64,000 nt of DNA from contig JAYYOR010000021.1 of NCBI GenBank assembly GCA_036130055.1, positions 1 to 64,000 on the forward strand, given 5' to 3'. The position numbers were made by a program, and so were the translations under genes. The notes below the pieces were generated by a model. The model made no database searches and was not told the DNA's origin. It saw nothing but the letters and a program-made list of their open reading frames with translations. Positions 55,801 through 64,000 of the stretch are shown piece by piece (position 1 is the first letter of the stretch; every line of letters starts with the position of its first letter). Origin of the DNA: TMED69 sp036130055 (lineage in GTDB: Bacteria; Pseudomonadota; Gammaproteobacteria; Ga0077536).

Positions 55801-56463
55801 ATGACTAATCAAAACGAAATCAAAAAAAATGTCGCCTTAAGTGCAGCAAAGGCAATTATGAACGAGAGAGTGATTGGTGTAGGAACCGGAACAACGGTAA
55901 ACTATTTTATTGAGGCACTTTCTAAGTTACCCCATCAAATCGAGTGTACAGTTGCAAGCTCAGAAGCAACTAAGTTAAAACTTGAGGAAAACGGCTTTCC
56001 TACTGAAGAACTTAATACGGTAGGTAATTTTGATATTTATGTGGACGGAGCCGATGAAGCAACAAAATTTGGTTATCTTATAAAGGGAGGTGGTGGTGCC
56101 TTGACTCAAGAAAAAATTCTTGCGTCGGTTTGTAAAAAATTCATTTGTATTATTGATGATAGCAAGTTGGTAGGCTCACTAGGACAGTTTCCTCTCCCGG
56201 TTGAAGTCATTCCAGTCAGCAGAAGCGCCGTGGCCAGAAAAATTGTTGAATTAGGTGGGATACCAAAATGGCGCATCGGTTTCGTTACAGATAACAATAA
56301 CTGGATTCTTGATATTCAGGGGCTTAAAATAACAAATTGTGCCGAATTAGAAGTTATGTTAAATAATATCCCCGGTATTGTTACTAATGGTATATTTGCA
56401 GCAAACAAGGCAGATCTCTTATACGTTGGCGACAGCCATGGGGTAAAAATTATTGATTGTTAG
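55801..56463 (+). CDS. rpiA: Ribose-5-phosphate isomerase A
   Basis: Interconverts ribose 5-phosphate and ribulose 5-phosphate. Phosphate-binding GVGTGTTVNYFI, catalytic DGADEAT, and KGGGGALTQEKI motifs. 220 residues, family length. An AGGAT ribosome-binding site precedes the ATG. The ilvA/rpiA divergent pair is common in gammaproteobacteria. The last 14 bases overlap the convergent tatC end. Confidence 0.96.
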   Translation: MTNQNEIKKNVALSAAKAIMNERVIGVGTGTTVNYFIEALSKLPHQIECTVASSEATKLKLEENGFPTEELNTVGNFDIYVDGADEATKFGYLIKGGGGALTQEKILASVCKKFICIIDDSKLVGSLGQFPLPVEVIPVSRSAVARKIVELGGIPKWRIGFVTDNNNWILDIQGLKITNCAELEVMLNNIPGIVTNGIFAANKADLLYVGDSHGVKIIDC

Positions 56464-57196
56464 TAACCCCACCACCTAAAATTGAAGTTAAAATTAAGGC
56501 AATTTCAAATAACATCCATATGGGAAGTGCCAAAAGAATCTGAGAGACAAAATCTGGGGGTGTCAACAACATCCCTAATATGAAAGCAACCAAAATTATA
56601 TAAGGTCTTTTTTTTCTCATAGCCTCTATTGTTGTTAAGCCGCTTCTTATCAAGACAAAAGTTACTAGAGGCACTTCGAAAGCTAAACCAAAAGCTAAAA
56701 ATAATTTTATACAAAAACTTAAATATTCTGATATGTCCGTCATCAAGTTAACTCCTTCAGGCGTCGTCGAAGCGAAAAATGCAAAAATAATCGGAAAGAT
56801 TACATAATATGCAAATAAAATGCCTAGATAAAATAAGACAGTTGTGGAGAACACTAATGGGAATATTAGGCGACGCTCAGAATCATAAAGGCCGGGGGCA
56901 ATGAATGCCCATATTTGGAAAAGAATAAAAGGAAGAGCTACTAAAAAAGACAGAAAAAGAAGCAACTTAAAGGGAGTCAAGAAAGGAGAGGCAACTTTAG
57001 TAGCAACCAAGGATCCTTGAGCCGGAAGTTGCTCCAACATTGGCTCAGCTAAAAATAGATAAATCGTATCAGAAAAAGGAGAGAGTACTAAAACAACAAT
57101 TACGGTAGCTACTATACACCTTATCAGTCGCGAACGAAGCTCAACCAGATGATACATAAGAGTATTTTCTGTCGATTGCCTAACGTCACGTTCCAA
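56450..57196 (-). CDS. tatC: Twin-arginine translocase subunit TatC
   Basis: Signal-peptide receptor of the Tat export system in the inner membrane. Six membrane segments, the N-terminal HLVELRSRLIR motif, FALIFQIWAFIAPGLY-like LPFILFQIWAFIAPGLY, FAFGLAFEVP-like LFLAFGLAFEVPL, and the late RPYIILVAFILGMLLTPPD block. 248 residues if the TTG at 57196, two bases after tatB, is used. The alternative ATG at 57157 gives MYHLVELRSRL, which is short but viable. Convergent overlap with rpiA. Confidence 0.95.
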   Translation of the reverse strand: MERDVRQSTENTLMYHLVELRSRLIRCIVATVIVVLVLSPFSDTIYLFLAEPMLEQLPAQGSLVATKVASPFLTPFKLLLFLSFLVALPFILFQIWAFIAPGLYDSERRLIFPLVFSTTVLFYLGILFAYYVIFPIIFAFFASTTPEGVNLMTDISEYLSFCIKLFLAFGLAFEVPLVTFVLIRSGLTTIEAMRKKRPYIILVAFILGMLLTPPDFVSQILLALPIWMLFEIALILTSILGGGVTNNQ

Positions 57197-57198
57197 AA

Positions 57199-57432
57199 TT
57201 AATTAACTCTATTCTGCTTTTTTTCTGACGTCTTAACTTGACCCTCTTCAAATTTATTTGAATCAAAATCGATTTCTTCTTTTATTTCTTGCCTTAATTT
57301 TGCTGTGATAGCTTGCGCATGGCGGAATAACGCACCAAGATTACGGGCTAACTCCGGTAATCGTTTAGGACCTAAGATAATTAGCGCAACCAATCCGGAG
57401 ATCGCTAATTCCCAAAAACCGATGTCAACCAT
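57199..57432 (-). CDS. tatB: Sec-independent translocase subunit TatB
   Basis: Bitopic Tat subunit that works with TatC in substrate recognition. MVDIGFWELAISGLVALIILGPKRLPELARNLG shows the conserved Glu8, the hydrophobic helix, the GPKRLPE hinge and the amphipathic helix. At 77 residues it lacks most of the long C-terminal tail of E. coli TatB (171). Five bases after tatA. Confidence 0.93.
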   Translation of the reverse strand: MVDIGFWELAISGLVALIILGPKRLPELARNLGALFRHAQAITAKLRQEIKEEIDFDSNKFEEGQVKTSEKKQNRVN

Positions 57433-57437
57433 TTAAT

Positions 57438-57647
57438 TTATTTTTTATCTTTTTCATGCTCACTCTCAATGTCGATTATTCGTTCGTTTTTATTTACAAC
57501 AGAACTCTCTTCTGAGTCCTCTTTTAATGCCTTTCGAAAATCTTTGATCCAACTACCTATATCACCTCCAACACTCTTTATTTTTTTAGTTCCAAAAAGA
57601 AGAGCGACAATTCCAAATATCAAAATTAATTCATATATTCCAGGCAT
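57438..57647 (-). CDS. tatA: Sec-independent translocase subunit TatA
   Basis: Pore-forming Tat subunit. Short N-terminal membrane helix, the FGTKKIKSVGGDIGSWIKDFRKAL hinge and amphipathic helix, and an acidic/charged tail of about 25 residues. 69 residues, ordinary for TatA. It precedes tatB and tatC and follows hisE by 14 bases, the common hisE-tatABC order. Confidence 0.93.
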   Translation of the reverse strand: MPGIYELILIFGIVALLFGTKKIKSVGGDIGSWIKDFRKALKEDSEESSVVNKNERIIDIESEHEKDKK

Positions 57648-57661
57648 ATTATTATCCGTTT

Positions 57662-57979
57662 TTACTCTGATCTACTTTTTTTTTCTTCTAATCCAGACCG
57701 GCCAAGTCGAGCCTCAAGTACATTTATAACATCAGAAACAGACATTTTATTATACTTCAGAAGCACTATAGCATGAAAGAGGAAGTCAGCTAGTTCATTT
57801 GAAATTTCATTTTTGCTTTTGTTTTTGCCTGCGATTATGAATTCTGCTGCTTCCTCGCCAATCTTTTTTAAAATGTAGTCATCTCCTTTTTCCCAAAGGG
57901 TGGCAACATAGGATTTTGTTGGATCTTCGTACTGTCTAGCTTCGATTACTTTTTCTAGTTTTTTAAGTATACCTTCCAC
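57662..57979 (-). CDS. hisE: Phosphoribosyl-ATP pyrophosphatase
   Basis: Second step of histidine synthesis: hydrolyses PR-ATP to PR-AMP. 105 residues with the all-alpha NTP-pyrophosphatase core: SYVATLWEKGDDYILKKIGEEAAEFIIAG and NEISNELADFLFHAIVLL (acidic metal ligands). I place the start at GTG 57979, which has an AAAGGA site seven bases upstream. GTG 58000, directly after the hisF stop, is the alternative (112 residues). Stand-alone; the partner hisI is not adjacent. Confidence 0.93.
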   Translation of the reverse strand: MEGILKKLEKVIEARQYEDPTKSYVATLWEKGDDYILKKIGEEAAEFIIAGKNKSKNEISNELADFLFHAIVLLKYNKMSVSDVINVLEARLGRSGLEEKKSRSE

Positions 57980-58000
57980 ATTTTTTCCTTTACCGGCCAC

Positions 58001-58783
58001 TTACTGTTTAGGAAGGTTACGAACGTTGATTCCAAACTCAAGCAAAGCGCTTTTAACTTGTTGAATTGACATGATATCAAAATGGAAAATACTTGCCGCT
58101 AACACAGCATCTGCTCGTCCTATTGTTATCCCCTCGATTAAATGTCTGATCTCACCAACACCACCAGAAGCAATTATTGGTACATCAACTTTTTCAGAAA
58201 CTGCCTTTGTAAATTCTACATCGTAACCTTCTTTAGTTCCATCCCGGTCCATGCTCGTTAATAATAATTCCCCGGCCCCATTATTTGCCATAAGTTCTAC
58301 CCACTCTAAGGCATCTATTTGAGTCTTATTTCTACCACCATGAGTGTAGACTGACCATTTTTCAATCTGACTTGAATCATTGCGCTTGACATCAATGGCT
58401 ACTACTAAACATTGGGATCCAAAAAGATCAGCGGCTTCCTTAACAAAGTCCGGATTCTCAACCGCCGCAGTATTGATTCCAACTTTATCTGCACCAGCTT
58501 TCAATAGTGTCCGCACATCATCAACATTGCGAACTCCACCTCCGACAGTTAGAGGTATAAAAACCTCTGAGGCGACGTCAGTGATAGTACTGAGAATTGT
58601 CTTTCGATTATCACTACTTGCAGTTATATCAAGGAAAGTTATCTCGTCCGCACCGTCCTGATTATATCGCTTCGCTATTTCTACCGGATCTCCAGCGTCC
58701 TTAATATCAACAAACTTAGTGCCCTTTACCACTCTACCCTTGTCAACATCTAAACAAGGGATTATTCTTTTAGTTAAACTCAT
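58001..58783 (-). CDS. hisF: Imidazole glycerol phosphate synthase cyclase subunit
   Basis: Uses ammonia from HisH and PRFAR to make imidazole glycerol phosphate and AICAR. TIM barrel with [16 protein letters not shown], the catalytic aspartates in CLDVDKGR (Asp11 type) and [12 protein letters not shown] (Asp130 type), and [10 protein letters not shown]. 260 residues. One base after hisA. The glutaminase partner hisH is not in this window. Confidence 0.96.
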   Translation of the reverse strand: MSLTKRIIPCLDVDKGRVVKGTKFVDIKDAGDPVEIAKRYNQDGADEITFLDITASSDNRKTILSTITDVASEVFIPLTVGGGVRNVDDVRTLLKAGADKVGINTAAVENPDFVKEAADLFGSQCLVVAIDVKRNDSSQIEKWSVYTHGGRNKTQIDALEWVELMANNGAGELLLTSMDRDGTKEGYDVEFTKAVSEKVDVPIIASGGVGEIRHLIEGITIGRADAVLAASIFHFDIMSIQQVKSALLEFGINVRNLPKQ

Positions 58784-58784
58784 T

Positions 58785-59522
58785 TTAAATTTTTTGTTTT
58801 TCTATAAATTCATTAGCGACCTTTAGATTCAGAGTCCCTTCGTAAATTGCTCGTCCAACTATAACAGCTGATACTCCTAAATGGGCAATGTTGGCCAAGG
58901 CCTTTATGTCCCCTAAATCCTTAACACCTCCGGAAGCAATAATTGGAATTTTTAACAATTCTGCCAATTTAGAAATCTCTTCAATATTAGGTCCCTCAAG
59001 CATTCCATCTTTATCAATATCTGTAAAAATTATTGAATTTATCCCGAGTTTCTCCAAATTTCTTGCCACTTCGTGTAATTCGAGACTTGAAGTGCTCGAC
59101 CATCCATCAATCGCGACCTTTCTATTTCTGGAATCTAGACCGACTATTATTTGTTTTTGGTGCCTCTTACATGCCTCCTCAACAAAAGTGGACGACTTGA
59201 TAGCTGCCGTACCAAGAATGATATAAGAGACCCCATCGTCCAAGTAACAATTTAGGGTATCCAAACTCCTTATGCCACCACCAACTTGGACCGGGATTTT
59301 ATCGCAAAATTTTACAATATCTTTGACAGTCTTTTTATTTACTGGTTCTCCATGTAAAGCGCCATCCAAGTCAACCAAATGTAGTCTTTTGGCTCCTTGC
59401 GCAATCCATTGCTCAGCAACAAATAGTGGATCATCAGAGAACACCGTTTCAAAGTTAAAGTCCCCTTGCCTTAGCCGAACACACCGGCCTTCTTTGATAT
59501 CAATCGCGGGTATTATTTGCAT
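58785..59522 (-). CDS. hisA: Phosphoribosyl-formimino-AICAR-P isomerase
   Basis: Amadori isomerisation of ProFAR to PRFAR. TIM barrel homologous to His[20 protein letters not shown] (catalytic Asp8 type), [23 protein letters not shown] (second catalytic Asp), [10 protein letters not shown]. 245 residues. Start ATG has AGGGG five bases upstream. The 67-base spacer to polA upstream may hold the promoter (a TATAGT is visible). hisA-hisF-hisE-tatABC appear to be one transcription unit. Confidence 0.96.
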   Translation of the reverse strand: MQIIPAIDIKEGRCVRLRQGDFNFETVFSDDPLFVAEQWIAQGAKRLHLVDLDGALHGEPVNKKTVKDIVKFCDKIPVQVGGGIRSLDTLNCYLDDGVSYIILGTAAIKSSTFVEEACKRHQKQIIVGLDSRNRKVAIDGWSSTSSLELHEVARNLEKLGINSIIFTDIDKDGMLEGPNIEEISKLAELLKIPIIASGGVKDLGDIKALANIAHLGVSAVIVGRAIYEGTLNLKVANEFIEKQKI

Positions 59523-59589
59523 TATTTGACCCCTATCTTTTCAGTCTACTATAGTTTTTATTAACTTCGCTATATAAAGTAATAAATAT

Positions 59590-62259
59590 TTAGTGAGCGT
59601 CACCCCAAGTTGTTCCATAACCGACAGAAACTTTGAGTGGGACAGATAAAGAGACAACCTCTTCCATACATCTTTCTAGTTCAATTTTGAATTTTTTTAG
59701 GCACGATTTATCTACTTCAAAGACTAGCTCATCATGAACTTGAAGAATCAAATCAGCGTCAAATTTAGATTCAGATATCAAGTGATCAGAAGAAATCATG
59801 GCCATTTTTATTAGATCTGCCGCTGATCCTTGCATTGGAGCATTAATAGCCGTCCGTTCTGCATATTGTCTTAATCTAGCTTGACTCGAATTTATATTAT
59901 TTATATAAAGACGTCGACCAAAAATCGTCTCTACATAACCTTTCTCTGAAGCTTTCTTTCGAATATTTTCCATGTAAAGCTTGATTTTCGGATATTTAGA
60001 GAAGTATTTGTCGATATAATTTTGAGCCTCAACTCGAGGAATATCTAACTGTTTTGCTAGTCCAAATGATGACATCCCATAAATTAACCCAAAGTTGATA
60101 GCTTTTGCTGCTCGCCTGTGCTGATCGTTAACATTCGATAGATCTATATCAAATACCTCCGAGGCAGTGGTGCTATGAACATCTTGTCCTTCCTGAAACG
60201 CTTTAATTAACGTCTGATCTTGACTTATATGAGCCATTATTCTCAATTCAATTTGCGAATAATCAGCCGCCACTAAAAATTTTCCGATGGGTGCTCGAAA
60301 AGCTTCACGTACCTTCTTTCCCTCCAAGGTTCGAATAGGAATATTTTGTAAATTTGGACTTGACGAGGAAAGTCTCCCTGTTGAGGTTACTGCTTGATGA
60401 AAACTAGCGTGGATTCTCCCAGTTTTTTCGCTGACTTGCTTCGGCAATTTCTCGGTATAGGTAGAAACTAGCTTTGAAAGCGACCGATAGTTTAAAATGA
60501 TTTTTGGTAACTCGTATTCTTTAGACAAATCGCTAAGAACAGATTCGGAGGTAGAAGGCTGACCTTTAGGGGTCTTAGCGATAACAGGAATTTTCATTTT
60601 CTCAAATAAAATCTCCTGTATCTGTTTGGGGGAGCTAATATTAAAAGACTCGCCAGCTATCTCAAACGCTTTGCGTTCTAATTCATTCATGGAGTTTTTT
60701 AATTCTTTACTTTGATGACTTAACATTTCACTATCAATCGATACCCCCTTCATTTCCATCTTCGACAAAACTGTTATTAGAGGAATTTCTATATTAGTGT
60801 AAATATTCTTTAAACCATCAATCTTATCCAAATCTGGAAATAGCCGATTATGTATCCTAAAGGCTAAATCTGCATCCTCAGCTGCATAATGAGTAGCAGA
60901 GTCGAGATTAACCTTTTCAAAACCCTCTCCCTCAGTCAAATCTTCGGTTACTTTTTCATAGCTGATCGGAATTTTATTCAGCACCCGCTCAGACACTGAA
61001 TTCAAGTCATGCCTGGTATGGGTGCTATTATTAATATATGACTCCAACATCGTGTCATGGGCTATCCCGTTTAGCCTAATTTTATTATTCCTAAAAACAG
61101 CATAATCATACTTCAAGTTGTGCCCAATTTTTTTCGTTGAATGACCTTCTAGAATAGGAGTCATCAACTTCATCACGATGGACTCCTGGAGCTGCTCAGG
61201 AGCGCCTTCATAGTCGTGACCAACTGGAATATAAACTGCCTTTCCTTCTTCCCAAGCCAAAGAAATTCCAACAATTTTTGCAAGGTTTGGATCTAAACTA
61301 GTCGTCTCTAGATCAATTGCAAAGATTTTCTTTTTTTTTATTTGCTCCAAACATTCGTTCAGATCTTTTAAACTAAGTATCGTCGAGTAATCAGACGGCG
61401 GGTCATCTGAATTACTAATTTCTTTTAAAAACATTTTAAATTCATACTCGTTGTAAAATTTCGTTAAAGAAACGATGTCCTGTTTTTTGGGGATAAGAGT
61501 ATTCAAATCAATTTTAAAAGGTACATTATCAATAATTGTCACTAATTTTTTAGATAAGCCTATATAAGACTTTGAGTCCTCAATATTATTCCCTAACTTT
61601 CCTTTTATATTGCTAGAATCAGATAAAATATTATCCAAACTACCGTATTTGTTAAGCAAGTTTACTGCAGTTTTTGGGCCGACCTTTCGAACTCCTGGCA
61701 CATTATCTGACGCATCACCAATCAACGCTAAATAGTCAACTATCAATTCTGCTGGAATTCCGAATTTTGCTTTTACTCCCTCTTCATCCCATTCACTTTT
61801 CTTCTGATCATCAAAAACGACGATATTTGAATTTACTAATTGCGCCATGTCTTTATCAGGTGATGCTATTCTTACCTTAAGATTATTTCTATCGCCATAT
61901 TTGGCAAGAGTACCAATGACGTCATCTGCTTCATAGTACGGTACCTCTATGATTTCAAAACCTAAAGCAGTTATAATCTTCTTTACGCCTTGTAATTGTT
62001 TTACCAGATCGTCAGGCATTTCACTTCTATTTGCTTTGTAGTCTTGATACCATTCCTTACGAATTGTTTTTCCTCGAGGGTCAAAAACAACCGCAACAAA
62101 ATCGGCTTTATTTCTCGTCCAAAGCGATTTTAACATCGATGTTACACCGAAAATCGCACCAGTTGGGAAACCTTTTGAGGTAGCCAATCCACCGGAAGCA
62201 TAAAATGCTCTATACAAATAACTTGAACCATCGATTATTAAAAGTTTTTTTCTTGACAT
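59590..62259 (-). CDS. polA: DNA polymerase I
   Basis: Repair and Okazaki-fragment-processing polymerase. 5'-nuclease domain (about 1-290), 3'-5' exonuclease domain with intact FAIDLETTSLD (about 305-490), polymerase domain (about 500-887) with motif A ADYSQIELRIMAHIS, motif B RRAAKAINFGLIYGMS and motif C LQVHDELVFEV. The ATG at 62259 gives the family N-terminus MSRKKLLIIDGSSYLYRAF and 889 residues; a TTG 45 bases earlier is unlikely. All three activities appear functional. Confidence 0.96.
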   Translation of the reverse strand: MSRKKLLIIDGSSYLYRAFYASGGLATSKGFPTGAIFGVTSMLKSLWTRNKADFVAVVFDPRGKTIRKEWYQDYKANRSEMPDDLVKQLQGVKKIITALGFEIIEVPYYEADDVIGTLAKYGDRNNLKVRIASPDKDMAQLVNSNIVVFDDQKKSEWDEEGVKAKFGIPAELIVDYLALIGDASDNVPGVRKVGPKTAVNLLNKYGSLDNILSDSSNIKGKLGNNIEDSKSYIGLSKKLVTIIDNVPFKIDLNTLIPKKQDIVSLTKFYNEYEFKMFLKEISNSDDPPSDYSTILSLKDLNECLEQIKKKKIFAIDLETTSLDPNLAKIVGISLAWEEGKAVYIPVGHDYEGAPEQLQESIVMKLMTPILEGHSTKKIGHNLKYDYAVFRNNKIRLNGIAHDTMLESYINNSTHTRHDLNSVSERVLNKIPISYEKVTEDLTEGEGFEKVNLDSATHYAAEDADLAFRIHNRLFPDLDKIDGLKNIYTNIEIPLITVLSKMEMKGVSIDSEMLSHQSKELKNSMNELERKAFEIAGESFNISSPKQIQEILFEKMKIPVIAKTPKGQPSTSESVLSDLSKEYELPKIILNYRSLSKLVSTYTEKLPKQVSEKTGRIHASFHQAVTSTGRLSSSSPNLQNIPIRTLEGKKVREAFRAPIGKFLVAADYSQIELRIMAHISQDQTLIKAFQEGQDVHSTTASEVFDIDLSNVNDQHRRAAKAINFGLIYGMSSFGLAKQLDIPRVEAQNYIDKYFSKYPKIKLYMENIRKKASEKGYVETIFGRRLYINNINSSQARLRQYAERTAINAPMQGSAADLIKMAMISSDHLISESKFDADLILQVHDELVFEVDKSCLKKFKIELERCMEEVVSLSVPLKVSVGYGTTWGDAH

Positions 62260-62321
62260 AAGCTTTAGATTATTGGCACCATTATTGTATTGGTATATCG
62301 ACAATTATTAAAAAGAAGAAA

Positions 62322-62633
62322 ATGAAAGTAAATAAGAAAGTTCATGTATTGGTTTTAATTATAATAATCGCTAATTGTTTAGACTGCTTTTCTGATACGA
62401 TCGAAGTTCCAGCTAGAGAGCATGGGAAGAAACGAAAAGTCTTTTCGGACACTAGAAATGCTCTTAATATCACGGAACATAAAACCAATGGCAGAATAGA
62501 TTCAATTGAAATTAGACCCGCAGTCGGGCGACCTTATTACCTCATTGACAATGACGATGCTCTTAGACAAGGGATTAAGCAATCCAGGGAGCAGAAACCA
62601 GTTCTATCCAATTGGCGCCTTTTGCAATGGTAA
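62322..62633 (+). CDS. DUF2782 periplasmic protein of unknown function
   Basis: 103 residues with an N-terminal signal peptide (hydrophobic about 8-20). The DUF2782 pattern follows: a strand region TEHKTNGRIDSIEIRPAVGRPYYLIDND (about 51-78) and a C-terminal NWRLLQW ending the protein. Members are frequently encoded beside polA in gammaproteobacteria, as here (divergent, 62-base spacer). No function is known. The stop is two bases from the convergent mgtE stop. Confidence 0.82.
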   Translation: MKVNKKVHVLVLIIIIANCLDCFSDTIEVPAREHGKKRKVFSDTRNALNITEHKTNGRIDSIEIRPAVGRPYYLIDNDDALRQGIKQSREQKPVLSNWRLLQW

Positions 62634-62635
62634 AA

Positions 62636-64000
62636 TTAAACTAGATAGTAGTTAGCTAAACCCAGGAAAGCGAAAAATCCAACGACATCGGTAATTGTAG
62701 TCACTATGACTCCTCCAGCCAACGCTGGGTCAATATCAAATTTATCTAAAGTAAGAGGAATCATAGCACCAAAAAATCCCGCCGTAACTAAATTAACGAT
62801 CATGGCAATAGCGATTATCACTCCAAGCCCAATGTTCTCGAACCATAAAGATGATATGAACGCGACTACCATAGCCCATAAGCATCCGTTGAAGAAACCA
62901 ATAACGATCTCCCTAAAAAGAACAGATTTTGAATTTGCTGCACCAACTTGGCCGATACTTAGACCACGAACAACGATTGTTAAGGTTTGTGTTCCAGCTA
63001 TCCCGCCCATACTTGCAACAACTGGCATCAACACCGCTAAAGCTACCATTGCCTCAATTGTTGTCTCAAATAATCCTATTACCCCGGCTGCTAAAAATGC
63101 AGTCGCTAAATTAGCGGCTAGCCAAACTGATCTCATTCCTGAAGTCTTTAGTATGGGTGCAAACATATCATAATCAGTAGCAAGGCCGGCAGACGAAAGA
63201 AGCGAGCGATCCGTTTCTTCTCTTAATACATCGACCACATCATCTACCGAAATAAATCCTAGAAATTTATGTTCCTCAGTAACAACAGGTGCTTCGATTA
63301 AATCATAACGCTCAAAAATCAAGGTGACTTCACGATCGTTAGTCAAAGCGTTTATAGGGGTATTAACTTTTTGCATGATTTCACTAATAAAGACTTCAGG
63401 CTCTGCCATAAGAAGATCCAGCAAGAGCACAGAACCTAGTAATTTATCACTTCTATCAACAACAAATAATTGGTTTTGATTTTCTGGAATTGGACCAAAA
63501 CGCCTTAAGAAACACAATACAACGTCTACTTCTACATCAGCCCTAACTGTCAGGACATCAACATTCATGAGACCACCAGCTGTGTCTGGAGGATAATTCA
63601 GTGATTCCGCTACTCTTTCTCGATTTTGAGCGTCCATTGATAGCAAAACTTGATCGGCCATTGGTTCTGGCAAATCCTGAATGATATCAGCTAAGTCATC
63701 AGGCTCTAATCCGCTCGTGTCGTTAACAAAACCTTCAGGATCTACAGAATCAAGAAGGTCAGCACGAATACTTACGCTCAATTCTGACAGAACATCACCC
63801 TTTTTCTTTGCATCAAGACGCTCAAAAAGTTCATTTCTATTGCTAGATTCCATGGATTCTAGAAGGTCTGAGATTTCGGAGGGATGCAAATTCGACAAAA
63901 AGGAGTCGATGTTCTGTATAGAGTAATTCTTCAGAATTTCTTGAACCTCAAGCAAAAGCTCTTGGTTAGATTTAATTAAAGCATTTTGATTACTTTTCAT
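62636..64000 (-). CDS. mgtE: Magnesium transporter MgtE
   Basis: Mg2+ channel/transporter. N-terminal superhelical MgtE_N domain (about residues 25-130), two CBS domains (about 135-255), and five membrane helices (about 285-454). The conserved pore region is MPVVASMGGIAGTQTLTIVVRGLSIGQ. 454 residues, family length. The ATG is exactly at the window edge, so an earlier start cannot be excluded. Confidence 0.94.
   Translation of the reverse strand: MKSNQNALIKSNQELLLEVQEILKNYSIQNIDSFLSNLHPSEISDLLESMESSNRNELFERLDAKKKGDVLSELSVSIRADLLDSVDPEGFVNDTSGLEPDDLADIIQDLPEPMADQVLLSMDAQNRERVAESLNYPPDTAGGLMNVDVLTVRADVEVDVVLCFLRRFGPIPENQNQLFVVDRSDKLLGSVLLLDLLMAEPEVFISEIMQKVNTPINALTNDREVTLIFERYDLIEAPVVTEEHKFLGFISVDDVVDVLREETDRSLLSSAGLATDYDMFAPILKTSGMRSVWLAANLATAFLAAGVIGLFETTIEAMVALAVLMPVVASMGGIAGTQTLTIVVRGLSIGQVGAANSKSVLFREIVIGFFNGCLWAMVVAFISSLWFENIGLGVIIAIAMIVNLVTAGFFGAMIPLTLDKFDIDPALAGGVIVTTITDVVGFFAFLGLANYYLV

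Noticed and set aside
62260..62304. Extended polA start at TTG 62304
   Set aside because: It adds 15 residues not found in the family; the ATG at 62259 gives the normal DNA polymerase I N-terminus.
62706..63173. 155-codon open frame on the plus strand inside mgtE
   Set aside because: Antisense to the membrane domain of MgtE; hydrophobic-looking only because it mirrors membrane helices.
1..64000. tRNA/rRNA genes, CRISPR arrays, insertion sequences, prophage or integrase genes
   Set aside because: None seen: spacers are too short for most of these, no regularly spaced repeats occur, and no transposase, integrase or phage proteins are encoded.

Overview
The window reads as one contiguous piece of an AT-rich, compact gammaproteobacterial chromosome. 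Gene order is the strongest evidence: mrcA / pilMNOPQ-aroKB-gltBD-hemE, miaB-ybeZ-ybeY-ybeX-lnt, lptG / pepA-holC-valS, cysE-iscR-(Fe-S operon)-ndk-rlmN-pilF-rodZ-hisS-yfgM-bamB-der, dapA-bamC, and hisAFE-tatABC are all recognisable gammaproteobacterial blocks. The low-GC, lysine/asparagine-rich coding style, very short spacers and overlapping convergent gene ends suggest a streamlined, probably uncultured aquatic lineage. That placement is inference; no rRNA or tRNA is present to fix it.

Layout. 1-1652 (-): penicillin-binding protein 1A, cut by the left edge. 1799-15696 (+): type IV pilus assembly complex and secretin (pilMNOPQ), shikimate genes aroK/aroB, glutamate synthase gltBD and hemE. 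15702-16622 (+): DUF368 undecaprenyl-phosphate translocase candidate, converging on and overlapping lnt. 16557-24417 (-): lnt, corC-like, ybeY, phoH-like, miaB, panC, folK, pcnB. 24534-25989: a small RDD membrane protein (+) converging on lptG (-). 26115-45304 (+): pepA, holC, valS, cysE, iscR, sufA-B-C-D-S-T, ndk, rlmN, pilF, rodZ, hisS, yfgM, bamB, der. 45306-48803 (-): bamC, dapA, perM. 48933-53131 (+): queG, rpe, trpG-D-C. 53133-55747 (-): a VOC protein, a FucA-like class II aldolase and ilvA. 55801-56463 (+): rpiA. 56450-62259 (-): tatC, tatB, tatA, hisE, hisF, hisA, polA. 62322-62633 (+): a DUF2782 protein. 62636-64000 (-): mgtE, whose start lies exactly at the right edge.

How the parts work together. 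Envelope biogenesis is heavily represented: peptidoglycan (mrcA, DUF368), lipoproteins (lnt), LPS export (lptG), outer-membrane protein assembly (bamB, bamC), cell shape (rodZ), Tat export and the type IV pilus machinery (pilMNOPQ plus the pilotin pilF). The central block makes Fe-S clusters with a SUF system under an IscR whose 92/98/104/107 Fe-S ligands are intact and which has a good type-1 IscR box just upstream. SUF sits where many gammaproteobacteria carry ISC. Amino-acid pathways present in part are aromatic (aroKB, trpGDC), histidine (hisAFE), lysine (dapA), isoleucine (ilvA), cysteine (cysE) and glutamate (gltBD).

No rRNA, tRNA, CRISPR array, transposase, integrase or phage gene was seen. 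No gene-free stretch exceeds 300 bases; the longest are 8413-8605 (193 nt) and 40533-40697 (165 nt). I found no clearly novel multi-gene system. The most noteworthy points are the apparent in-place replacement of ISC by SUF, the IscR box, a micro-ORF coupled to sufC, several tidy palindromes in promoter regions, a FucA-like aldolase/VOC pair of unknown substrate, and several expected neighbours missing from conserved blocks (damX, lptF, ispG, hisI, trpE/gph).
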